From: Beroe ovata
Lineage: Eukaryota > Ctenophora > Nuda > Beroida > Beroidae
Direction of reading: 5' to 3'
Length of the DNA: 64,000 nt
Assembly: GCA_946803715.1 (NCBI GenBank)
Contig: CAMPET010000196.1
Location: 61,567 to 125,566 of the forward strand
The notes beneath the pieces were generated by a model, which worked only from the letters and a program-made list of their open reading frames with translations, was not told the origin of the DNA and ran no database searches. This document shows positions 1 to 12,200 of the stretch, piece by piece (within the stretch, counting starts at the first letter, position 1; every line of letters begins with the position of its first letter). The translations under genes were made by a program, and so were the position numbers.

Positions 1-1
1 C

Positions 2-3000
2 AAAGCCGCGCAGGCCGCCGAGCGGAAATACTTCATGTCACACCCGTCCTACAGACACTTAGCAGATAGGGCAGGAACTGGATTCCTGCAGAAAACACTG
101 AACCAGGTGAGCCCAGAGTCGAGATTTTGTGACCAGGGAAATATGATTGTGGCGCGCATTTCGCAGTCATCCATGAATTTATTCATTTTCCGCACTGGAT
201 AAAATCACCCCCTCTTCAGCAATTAACAAACCACATCCGCGAAGTGCTACCCTCGCTCCGATCTAAACTAGAACAACAACTCACTAACATGGAGACAGAA
301 GTGAAGGAGTTTAGAGGGATGGGCCACGGAGGGAAAGAAGACAAGGCAGCCAGACCTAGAGTCATGATGCAGTGAGTCACCGCAGCATATTATCGGTCTC
401 AGCCCGGCATCAGTACTAATATTCGAAAATCATGTCACCGAGGAAACCTACAATTATAGTTCTGTTGATTTAGGTACCAATGAGTAAGTGTTCTGATTTC
501 AGGATGGTTAACCGGGTTACACACGATTTTGAGGAGATGATTGAGGGAGCTGGTTCAGTGGATACCAAGAGTTTGAGTGGTGGTGCTAAGATCAACACCA
601 TCTTCCACTTTCGCTTTCCTGGATATTTGAATGAGGTTGGTATCCATCTGATGAAGATTTCGCGTTGGATAGCGCCTTTTTCACAGCGCTCTCCGCAATG
701 ATGATGAGTTGAAGTCAAGCTAATTTATTCCAGGGTCGGCTAGACGAACAGGAACTACGTAAAGACATCGGATATGCTATTCGTAACATCCACGGCGTGA
801 GATCCGGTTTGTTCACGCCAGATGCGGCATTTGAGATGACGGTGAAGCGACAGATCCAGACACTTGCTCCGCCATCCATGAAATGCATTCAGCAGGTGAT
901 TCATGGTGTCAGTAGAAACTAGAAACAGATGATTACATTAGCAGATTTGATGGAATTTGTCCTCTGCCGTTACAACCATCTAATGCTTCAAGTTTTCGAG
1001 AAAATACGTTATCAATCAACACAATTCTTCCGGTCTGATAGGTGTCGACAGAGCTACATGAGGTGATAATGAAATGTATCGACAAACTCAAAAACTACCC
1101 CAACTTGCAGAAAGAAATCGATAACTTGGTTTCTACTTACCTGCGAGAGGTTTGTCCTTGACGTTATTGTAAATTGTGTCCCACAAAGCGTGTTATTTTC
1201 GTGGAAAATCACTTGACTCCTCTTGGAACTGGGATAATATTCCAATGATTACCCATCATCTCATTCCTCGACAACCATCACCCTCTGTAGTGTGAACAAG
1301 ACTGTAGAAATCAGATAAACCAATTGGTGGAGGTTGAGCTTGCGTACATCAACACAAACCACGATGATTTCATTGGTTTCACTTCGTACGTCTTTGATAT
1401 TTTATTGGTATTTAGCCTTGCTACGCAATTTTACCCGCATTAATACTAGGATATCCTGAATATACCAAAACTATGAAATATATTTTTATGAAATCATTTC
1501 ACCCGCCAGACAAACGAAGAGCGAATCGGTGAAAGACGTACAGACGGCAAACAATGCCTCTGATACTCAGGTAAACACACAGGTTTGAAATTAAGAAAAC
1601 GCGATCCTAGCTCCTAGGCATGATGAAAATAAACGCGCCCTCTCTTTTCGCGGCTTATCTATAGATGAAGTTTTTGATAAAATTAGCTCAGCTTTCCTGC
1701 ATGGTTCTTGGAAAAGAAAAGTCTTCTTTTCACGTGACTGATTTCGGTTAAAAATGAACATTTCAATGGATGATTTGTTATTTGTCGAAAACGAAAACCC
1801 TTTCATCTATTTGCCCTAAACTTTGATGAGGGTCCGTAACGTTATCGAGATCAATATCCGTGAATCAGTCAACTACTACATGTTATTGATTATTGTGAAG
1901 TGTGTTATTGTGCGTGATCTATAATTGTGAACAGTAACAGATTAAGCAAAAAGTACGAACCAGGTCTTTGAGTCACACAGGCACACTACCCTTGAGTTGA
2001 ACAATACAAGAAGTCGAGCGCCTTGTGTTGGATACGACAAGTGACGAGTGATAAATAGCGTGATAGTGAGAGAATGAGTGATTTGGAGAGAGTGAGCGAG
2101 AGTGACTGCCGATTCTCCGTATTTTGTTTACTCATGATTAACCTTGTGTTGCAGCAAAATAGAGAAGCGGCTACAAAGGTATGTGAGTAGTTGAGTTAGC
2201 GGTAGTTCAAGTGGTATAGATGTTAACGAATCTGAGATTTGATACTGGGAACATATTCAGTGGCCATGTGCGCGTTCAGTTTGTACGTGAAAGACGAATC
2301 AGTGTTTAGTTGAATCGTGTACGAACAAACGCGTGCACATCTGCCATTCTGCCATGCTTTTCCCGGAGTTGATCAGATTCTCAGATCGAAACATCTCCCA
2401 GTAGATTACTCTTAGTTGGTGCCAGCTGTGAATCATTGTGTCTTGTGCCATGATTCTTCGTAAAACGGACGTTTATAAATCATTGTCAACTGCTTGATAG
2501 TGCTACCGGTAATCATTGATTTGTATGTTTGTATGTAGTGTTAATGCCAACGTTTCGTTGTTTTTCATGAAACTGTGATGCACCGCTATTGTAATGTTGG
2601 GTATGCTGCATTCAGCACATTGTATTCATCCCTTAGAACTATTCATGTTCAAATCAACATTCCACATTCAGGGTCTGTAACTCACAACGAAAATATAAAT
2701 CTAGCCGCTACGCGTCGCTCACTCTTTCAGTTTCAGCAGCAATCAATTATTTGTATATTGTATGTAAATCATGTGATGCTATTTCAGGAAAAAAGAGTAA
2801 GCTTTTGCCAGGCATCACGTGATTAAGTTTGTTTTATTTGTGAAAGTGGTCTTATTTTAACCTAGATAAGTTGGTCCTTGCCCAATATTCCCTAGCTTAG
2901 ATTTAGCCTACGGATTAAGAACTAAAATGACCCTCCTCTGCATGATCTCTACCTTATTGCATGTTTGTGTTCAGTCCCAGTGCATGAATTAAGTTTCACC

Positions 3001-6000
3001 CTGTCCAATAATATTACAATGTTGCTGAATCTGTGCTGGACCAAATCTTGCCCCTCTTTCAATACATTAATCGTAAATCCCACCTAGCTCATTAAGAAGG
3101 GCTGGCTGTCCACCTCAAATGTGGGCCTTACCAAGGGCCTCTCCCGCGAGTATTGGTTTGTCCTCTACACTGATGCCCTCGCTTGGTTCAAGGATGAATC
3201 CGTGAGTTCATATATTGTTTCCCATTGATATTCTAATTCATCCTCACAACGTAGGTTTTATCAAGTGTCATTATAACTGATGGGACTCAAACATCCTCTC
3301 TTTCTTTGAGCATCCAAAAACCTGGATTTTTCGTAAATGCCATCATTGGGCCCATGAGTTCTTTTTATAATCGGAAATCATCGCTCCTAGGAAAGGGACC
3401 AGAAGTACTACCTGAACATTGACGGGTTGAAGATGAAATCCACTGATGACGATGAGGATGGGGGGCTGTTCGGTTCAAGGAAACACAAGATCCAACTCTT
3501 CCATCCTAACACCAGGTACACACGGGGTGGTTTTCTCGGTTCTCCTCTTGTGGACAGGGGACACTGGACAGTTATGTCTCGTATAATCACTGAATTTGGA
3601 GAGTTTTGCGAATTCATTCAGCCCCGACTTACCGCTCTCAATCATTTGTCACAAAAACCAGCGTGTAATTCATCACTAAATTGTAAACGGAAAATCTGGT
3701 TCCCCCTAGATGTATTTCACAATTGTCACCACCGTGTCTCTACTCCCCCTCACCGTGTCTCTACTCCCCCTCACCGTGTCTTTACTCCTCCTCACCGTGT
3801 CTCTACTCCCCCTNNNNNNNNNNNNNNNNNNNNNNNNNNNNNNNNNNNNNNNNNNNNNNNNNNNNNNNNNNNNNNNNNNNNNNNNNNNNNNNNNNNNNNN
3901 NNNNNNNNNNNNNNNNNNNNNNNNNNNNNNNNNNNNNNNNNNNNNNNNNNNNNNNNNNNNNNNNNNNNNNNNNNNNNNNNNNNNNNNNNNNNNNNNNNNN
4001 NNNNNNNNNNNNNNNNNNNNNNNNNNNNNNNNNNNNNNNNNNNNNNNNNNNNNNNNNNNNNNNNNNNNNNNNNNNNNNNNNNNNNNNNNNNNNNNNNNNN
4101 NNNNNNNNNNNNNNNNNNNNNNNNNNNNNNNNNNNNNNNNNNNNNNNNNNNNNNNNNNNNNNNNNNNNNNNNNNNNNNNNNNNNNNNNNNNNNNNNNNNN
4201 NNNNNNNNNNTCCCCCTCACCTTATCTCTACTCCCCTTGACCTTGTCTCTACTCCCCCCTCATGTCTCTCACTCCAGGTATCTGTTCCGGGAATACACAC
4301 AGCTGACTCTCTTTGCCCGGGATGAGGATGAAATGGAGGACTGGAGAGCGAGTTTCCTCCGAGCAGGTGAGCCTGGGAGTGCACTCCCTGTAATTTGTAC
4401 AATTTCGATGATTGGAACATTCCTCGCAAAAAAGAGCTCGTCCAATGTATAAAACTTTGGTCTCGTTGATCTCAATCTAAGCAAGTTTAGGGATCTCTCT
4501 CTCAGGTATCTACACTCACAGAGCGGAGGAGAGGGCATCGGATCTCGAGGATGAGAATGAGAGACCAAAGTTTGAGCGTGAGTGATTCTCCTGTGACACC
4601 ACGTCCAATTCTCACAGTTCTATGATTGATGTTTCAATTCAATAGTACCTACATCTGAACCTGATTCAACATGATGTCACATTAATCACACCCCAATTTC
4701 AGGACTGTTTGAGGACCCTCAGCTGGAACGTCAGGTCGAAGTTATCCGAACTTACGTGAACAGTTACATGGCCATAGTGAGGAAAACATTCAAAGACATA
4801 GTTCCCAAGCACATCATGTGTCTCATGGTCAACAGGATGAAGTTGTTCATTGAGGCTGAGCTCATGCCGGCTCTCTATATGGCTGGAAACCCGGTGAGTG
4901 CTAGGAACGCTGGGAATGGGAGAGGCAGGGCTCAGGATGGATTCCTGCAGCAGGAATCGGGAGTTCATTCTGAGATGTTAATTTGTTCTATCATGTATAG
5001 GACTACTATAGTTGCAAGCTTTCACTGTCAAATTCTTTGCACATGTTTAGGTTCAAGCGCCAGCGCACACAGTTATATGCTGCAATATCAATCAAGGATA
5101 TTATGTTCAAACTTTTTGGGCAACCCGTTGATTACAACCACAACTACAACCACACTAGATAACAACGTTAACAACCACTGACTCTTGCCAGGCTGAACTG
5201 ATGGAAGAGTCCCAAGAGGAGGTTCAACGCAGGGAGGAACTATTGGGGATGTACGATGCGTGCAAAGACGCACTCAAGACGATTTCAGAGGTCACGGCCA
5301 AGACCTCATCCACGCCTCTTCCTGGTCCAATTGCTAGATCACATAGTCCGTAAGTACAGTGTCTCCTTATAGAGTGGTTGTCGAGATTGGGGATATATTT
5401 CAGTGATCACCATGAATGTTTTCAGGTCTCCGAGTCCTAACATGAACGCTGACAGAATGCCGAAATCTGAGTCTAATCAGTCACTCAGTCAAAGGTAGCA
5501 GGAGTTTCTGATGAAATCTTTCTTATCATCTAGTTTTAAAACCTGCCTTAAAAATGTAGATTTTGGTTATTACTCCTTCATAAACCCTCTCCCTCCCCCG
5601 TGTTCACAGGCCGACGGGTAGACCACACCCCGAGCTTCCCTCTAGACCGGGTGGCGGTGGCGGCGGCAGGCCCGCACCGGCGGCAGCTAATGCCTCGTGA
5701 GTATAGGGCCTCTGATTATTTGGTATCCCTGATTTGGTGTGTGCGTGTGCGGGAGATATGTGTTTTGTGCGTTTATACGTGTGTGTACTGTGTCTGTGTC
5801 GGAATGGGATTGCTACAGTGCTGATTGTCTGATCTAGATATGTCTGCCATTGCATAAGTATACACGGTGTTCGTTGAAACTGTGCGTATGCGTGTGTTTT
5901 ATTGTGTATGTGAGTGTGCGACGACGTTTTTCGGCGATAGCAAACTTCTCATGTAAACGGTTATTTCATATCCTGACTTGCGATGTCCTTCCTAAATAGA

Positions 6001-7063
6001 CAAATGACATGGTAAAGTTTTTGTTCGCTACATTGTTGCAGTGTTGTCATGGAAACTATAAATTTCCCGCTGACCTTTTGAACCGTTCTGAAGCACAATC
6101 GTGACCTTTGTGGAGAATGTTTAGGCTTTTTGTCAAACGTCTGACTTGACAAATGCTGGAAGATAAAATATTACGGTTCTTTTCTTGACCACGGACACAG
6201 ATTCAATGAATATCGTTTAAATACAATTTCTTTAGACAAGGACCGTTTACAACGGATAGATCAGCACGGTGTATTGATGGTCGATAGACCAAGACGGTTT
6301 ACTGATTGGCGAATATCTAACTTTGTCCATATCCCCTCTCAGCCGGAGCCACGCACCAATGATCCCAATGAAACCGTCAATATCTGCAAAACCGTCGTCT
6401 AACCTCGGTGTTGAGTTCAATGTTGCACCTAAGATGGGTTTCAATGACGGCAAGCCGACTATTGGATTTGATATGTAAGATCATTGAATATATGTCCTGC
6501 GTCTTATTCAAATGTTCGATGATTGTGAATGTGGAATAGTGCGCAAGTTTGTTTCGTTTTGTCGCTTATAGCTCACGTTTGCTGGGCATCTTGCTAACCT
6601 GAAATCAATCGATCCAAATGCAACAATTGAATGAGCGAATGCTTGGGCCAAGCTCGATCCCTACACTTGTGTGGGAAGAGATTGTCATGAACCTAATGCT
6701 GAATGTTTTCGTGCATGTTTTGAACTGTACATTCATCATTTCACCCTATGCTCCTTCATCAAATCCACGTGTAAACCTCATTAATTAATAAACATGTTTC
6801 CGAGAATAGCTTTTCCTAATCCAATGCTTTCAAAACTAATTGACTGGCATGACCGTATCCAACGCATTCTCAATAGTTCAGCATGCTGTTTCCTATCATA
6901 TTTCCATCTGAATGCTGAATGACTGATAACTATCAATTATTTATGACTATATTAACCTCTCATCTTTAACTCACTCCCACATTTCAGACGCCCGGCTCCA
7001 GCTCCCCCAGGCGGGGGCAACAGACGACCAGCCCCTCCCTCACGACCTGCCCGACCCAACTAA
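2..7063 (+). CDS. DNM: Dynamin GTPase, 3' part (stalk, PH, GED, proline-rich tail)
   Basis: Classical dynamin, the membrane-fission GTPase of endocytosis. Exons in consistent phase: 2-106, 220-371, 503-635, 734-895, 1042-1149, 1291-1385, 1510-1570, 2155-2178, 3088-3201, 3391-3515, 4278-4366, 4506-4577, 4703-4893, 5192-5349, 5426-5494, 5610-5696, 6343-6474, 6988-7063 (TAA). They give about 650 residues. Stalk marks are [32 protein letters not shown] and [13 protein letters not shown]. The PH domain starts at [15 protein letters not shown] and ends at [10 protein letters not shown]. The GED starts at [15 protein letters not shown]. The tail is Pro/Arg/Gly-rich ([24 protein letters not shown]), as expected for SH3 ligands. 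The GTPase domain lies before base 1, so the gene is cut by the window edge. A PH domain plus PRD separates it from DRP1- and Mx-type relatives. Some short PRD exons could be alternatively spliced. Confidence 0.95.
2155..2178 (+). other. 24-bp microexon of the dynamin gene
   Basis: A 24-base in-frame exon encoding QNREAATK, preceded by a pyrimidine-rich acceptor ending TTGCAG and followed by GTATGT. It joins the stalk to the PH domain. Phase is 0 on both sides, so skipping it would keep the frame; it may be a cassette exon. Confidence 0.7.
3729..4277 (+). repeat. 21-bp minisatellite with assembly gap, in a dynamin intron
   Basis: Tandem copies of a 21-base unit (CACCGTGTCTCTACTCCCCC plus T) run into the gap at 3814 and resume after 4210 in a degenerate form just before the acceptor at 4277. 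The array lies inside the intron that splits the PH domain. Open frames through it are artefacts of the Ns. Confidence 0.9.
3814..4210. other. Assembly gap (397 Ns)
   Basis: Run of N between two halves of a minisatellite. The true length is unknown, because gap size in a collapsed tandem array is only an estimate. Confidence 0.99.
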
Positions 7064-9222
7064 CACGTGACACTCTCATGCCAATTAATAGTCGTCAGTA
7101 GGTATATATTGTCATATAGTGAAAAAGAACATTCACGCGTCATGCATTTCACGGGTTATGGATTGTAACGCGTTACGTTTCTCACGCGCGTAACGTTTCT
7201 CACGCGCGTTACAATGCCTAACGCGGTAAATTTGTCACATTTCAAGGCAGTTATTAACCACGATTCAGTTCAAGGGAGGGAACATATTGATATACTTGTT
7301 ATTGGATTCACATGGGTGCACTGACAATGGTTTAATCAGGTTTTAGTCAACTTTCTCTGACCTTAATATTTTGGTCAAACACAATGACACGGTTTAACAA
7401 TTATAGAATAGATACTGACATGCGGTATTTTAACTTTATGTCGTGTGAAGATGAGGGAACATTCATTGCTGATTTCGATGTATGTGTCAAATGATTATTG
7501 TGTGTGCTTCTGTGATGGCTGCCAACTATTTTCCTCAATTAAGATGTGTCATAATGACAGCATTGACTGTGCATAATTTGACATCGATTCATCATTTACT
7601 TGATATTATCGGACCTTAGTCGCTTTCATCGCCAGTAAAGTTTTTAAGATCGGTATCACTGAAATTTCATAACAATTTGTGGTTAAGAATGCACAATGGG
7701 ACAACAGAGGGAAGCCTTCTTACAGTTACACCTTTCATTCTTTGATCGAATAAACTGCATTTTGTTAGATTTTCTCCGTCACTGTAAAAATGAAAGATTG
7801 CCAATCGCTGGGTGAAACCTAAACAGTGGATTAAAACAATTAATGTTATAGTTGCTTGATGTTTCAGTTCCTTGGATTTGGAAGCGAGGATAGGCGTTGG
7901 TAATGTTTGTACATACAAATGTCTTGTAAAATTAATAATTTTAATCGAACTAGATTGTTTGAATTGGTACATGTCACCAAAATCCTGCGCGCTTTAATTT
8001 TCTGTTATCTCAGTAGCGCGCGAGAATTCACAAATGAGTGATTGCGCGCACGTATGTGCTCTAGTGGAATTTCATAGAAATTAAGAAACATGACCAATGT
8101 ATCATCGGTGTTTTCTCCGGTGATCTTAGAAAGGAAACAAGAACTTCGTTTTGTTTGGAACGGTTAAATAAAAACTTATCAATTGCAAAGCACAAAATTC
8201 TTCTAAGTAACCAAACTGAGATTTAACATAATGAGTAATAACTAAACACTATAAACTATCCAAGAAGTAACTACTGCAACTATAAAAGGTCACAAATTGA
8301 CACATAAAAACTATTCAATTTTTGTCTTTCTTCAAGATCTTCGTGTCAATTTGTGCCCTTTTACATATCATAACATTAACAGTGTGGCAAAGCGAATAAC
8401 GAGAACTTGTATCAACTATCGAATGAATATTGATATCCTAGATTTGTGATGCTGGTTATGCATTATGTTTCTGCGATCACGTCATAAGCTCAATCCATGA
8501 GATTCAGCTACAACATAGCACTTAGCTGTCTCAGATTATCTCGAACTATCAATTAAATAAGTTAGCTAAAAATGATCCAAGAAACGTGAACATTGCTATA
8601 TCTTAAACTACTACTGTGAATACCCTGCATTATCGTAAATTGTCACAGATTTCAAATGTTCCTGAGTAAATATATCATATTATCACAGCATTGTTTAACG
8701 TATAGCAGCTTAATTTAGCATAGATTATTTAAGCCCATGTATAATTTGTGTCACAGTTCACAAAATGTTGACCGATATGAGTCAAATCGTCTTACTACTC
8801 CAAGAATATGAAGTTACGCTTGACTTTATAATTATATCGATACAACTGCTAGTCACCAATTCATTTGGAAAGTTCAGGCTTGCTAGAACGATCAGAGCAA
8901 GCCTATTAAAGTCCCTGGTCCTTGTGAAAGCGGATAATTATGGTATAGCGGGCGAACCTTCAACAAATATGGGGGACAGCAATTTCGGTCAATTTTTCCA
9001 AATTAGCGGATGATTTATAACTGAAAAACCAACCGGCCGTGACAAAGTCTTTTCTGTAATATACTGTCTTTGATGTCTAAAACTTAAACTAACACAAAAC
9101 TCGTTCTGTAAGAGACACAGAATGTCGGTATACATATTTCTAAAAAGTGTTTCTCTCTCTCTCAAATATGCAAACTGTTGTTTGGTGTATGATGATCATC
9201 ACAACGTAGAGCTCCCTGATCA
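7064..9222. other. Convergent intergenic spacer between dynamin and Pax
   Basis: AT-rich sequence between the dynamin stop and the Pax stop, which point at each other. It holds a possible dynamin polyadenylation signal AATAAA at 7749 (another at 8166) and a GC-rich inverted repeat at 7163-7214. No convincing gene is seen; the 82-codon open frame at 8765-9013 has no recognisable motif. Confidence 0.6.
7163..7214. repeat. Inverted repeat with internal direct repeats
   Basis: Arms TTGTAACGCG (7163-7172) and CGCGTTACAA (7205-7214) are perfect reverse complements and enclose two near-copies of GTTTCTCACGCGCG. It lies about 100 bp after the dynamin stop, in the 3' UTR if transcribed. Confidence 0.7.
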
Positions 9223-12200
9223 TCACGTCTGGATTGAGGACAGCTGGAGGTTGTGTTCCTTGGCTTTTAGACGGAGATACTCGATACTCGTTGTCGTTCG
9301 CTCCTCCTCGGGCGCCGGTGGGAGTATGCTCTCCGGAGTGGGGGGCGTGGTGGGCGCGAACGAGCGCTTGTTGTCGAGGATGGCGGCAGCCGCGGAAACG
9401 GCGGCCGCTGCGCTGACGGCAGCTGTTGTGGTGACGGGCGGTGTAGGCACGGGGAAGGGGGTGAGCACGGGCACCAAGGTGGTGGTGAGGGAGGAAAGTT
9501 GCGGGGTGAGGGTGGTGAGGGCAGGCAACAGGCTGGTCAGGGACCGGAGACTGGGCGTGGATTGGAGGAGAGAGCTGAAATAGAGGGAGGGTTAGTTATT
9601 TGAAAAATGGGGGAATATTCACACATGACACAACAAACATATTACGATTCATAACTTGATAAATTCTTGGAATAATATTCCCTAATCGAATGCGAGCCCT
9701 AAAATCGTTCCATTATCGGAATTTATATATGTCATTGTTCTGCCACTACCTTTAATAAAAGTACTGCGATATATAATATCAAAATCAAATTAAAACACCG
9801 GGATCCAATTAGATCTGCCTAGACCTCTGGCACGGAAGTCACGTTTCACGGAATCGGTCGCTACATTTCCGTGTGGTGTGACAATCCCTCGTTCACACTA
9901 CCGGACTAAGTCGCGTGTTACACCATGGTCCACCCCATGTGCACTGCATGAGTTGTCACACGACCCTCAAGTTTGGGTGAACCCCGAGATTTAACGACAA
10001 AACCAGAACGGTGTTAAGATAATGACATGGTTGCTGGCGAGCGACATGTATTTACAGTGCTCATTATAGGTGTGATGATTGGCCACTGGGCTATTGATAA
10101 GCCATTCGACAAGTTCTCATAAAAGTGGCGTTGTGAATATAGAGCTCAATTTTCACAAAAGTGGTCTGGGCATCTCTAATTCTATTTGGAGTTGTTAAAG
10201 GGGAAGAGATGCGTGATGAAAGAAGACTGAATTCAACGGTCGAAATGAAGAGACAAACAGTATAGATTTACAGCGATTGGAGTCGACTGAACAAGGAAAT
10301 CTACTGCCCTTATGACTTGTGTATCTTGAAATTGATGCCAGTTTAAGTCGAACGAATAATATATAACCTTGTGTTTGCATAATACTATAGAGCTAGAGGT
10401 GGAGTTAGAGCAAGTGAAACAACCGTTGCGAATTACAGGAAATGGACGTCATCATCAATTGTAGCTATATTCAGGATCGGTATAACCGGAGTTGATTGGC
10501 TCACTGCCCGAAAGAGACAGTAATTTGAAATGGTATGCAAATACGGACGTGTTATGTGAACTCCATAGACAATGTACCAACATTAACAAGCGTAATGTAC
10601 AGAGTATACAATGTGATGTACAATGTACAATGTATACAACGAGACACGTGTTGAAATGCATTCGAGACAACACGATGACGTATAGGAAATTTGACAGGTG
10701 TCACATAAAATGTCAGTAAGATTCGGTATTCTTACCTTGGCAACAAGACGAAGCCAGCATTCTGGAGTTGTTCCAACTGTTGTGCCAATAGACTGGTACT
10801 TCCAGCCAGTTGGTTGCGCTTGTCAACTTCCTGCAAAACACAAAGAAATATTATAAAGGAGCTGTAACAACAACATGCGATTTGGCTGGGATTTGATCGA
10901 TATTGTACGTGTAAATTGTTATCGGTCCAAAAAGTGTTTGCCATTGTAACAACTGTTATTCATGGACTGAGCTAGTGATTTCAGGGCAAACTTCATACGA
11001 TGATATATGTGGACTGTTATTATAGGTCGCAGTGTATTTAACACTACATGTCTACTCCTTATGCCGTTATGTCTGTCATCGCTAGGAGCTCCTGATAAGA
11101 ACACTAACGGTAGCTAGAGGGTTTGGTCACGTGACACCAGCTGTTAATTTGAATTCCAGCAGTGGAGCGTAGCAATAATTCATCCAACTTGGTGGAATGG
11201 GATAAAAAAACAATATTATAGCCTATGGCTTATCAAATCCATAATATCACATCGGTCGAAATTTTCCCGCTCAAAAACAGAGAAGAGATTCTTGTTTATC
11301 ATCGAACTGATGGTTTGTATCAGTGTGTTTTGCGGTCGCAAGTAACACAGCCAGGAAGGATCCGTGAAGCTGATGGAGGGAGTTTAGCAAGGCGGTACGT
11401 TTTTAACCATCAACTTCAAAGTACACGATAACTTCTTTCCACCACATAATGTTCGTATATTTCTAATTTATCTTCATAATTTTCACGGTTCTCCGCTTTT
11501 TGACGGTTGACTCGTCCTAAATAATATTCATGAACATCATATAAGAGGGACTGTCCGATTATAATAAACGTACGCGTGTGTGCGTGTCTTATCGGAAATG
11601 CTTTGAGAGCAAGGACACCGCCCCTAAAAACCAGTGTCAGAAGTTCTTTGATCTGCCCATGATAGTCCCCCCCCTTTCAACATGTTTCTTATCATTGGTC
11701 CGCAACGGCAGGGGTGTCATGCTTGGGAAACCGTGATAAACGGACCCGTTTTTTAGTCGCATGTTACGATTTCAATTTCATTCTATACGATCAAACCCAT
11801 GGCCAAATCATATTCAATTTCAATATTTGGATTAATTAATAAACGGAGTGATTTCAAATCAGCAGGTTTCAACTCACCTCTGCTAAGAGAGAAGCGCCCA
11901 GATAGGAGAGACGGGTATTTGCTGCTGAGATGGGTAAATCTGAAATGAGAAGGAGATGAGTATATGAGTAACAAAGATTTTGGACGGTAAATGCCACGCC
12001 CAAGCCTTACAATGAACTCTGTACACTTGAATTTGTATAACCAAAGTTTATATTCCGTTGTTTCTGAATTTCGGTTTTATAGCCTTCAATCTTCAAACCC
12101 CTTGAGGTTGGCGGATGAAGATTGAAGGTCAAAGAAGGTGGAGAAGTTTTAATTCGTATGATCCTCGTCGGATCACAGAGGTTTTCTTGATCACTTGATT

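Noticed and set aside
3427-4452. 341-codon open frame through the PH region
   Set aside because: Open only because of the run of N. The real coding parts are the exons 3391-3515 and 4278-4366.
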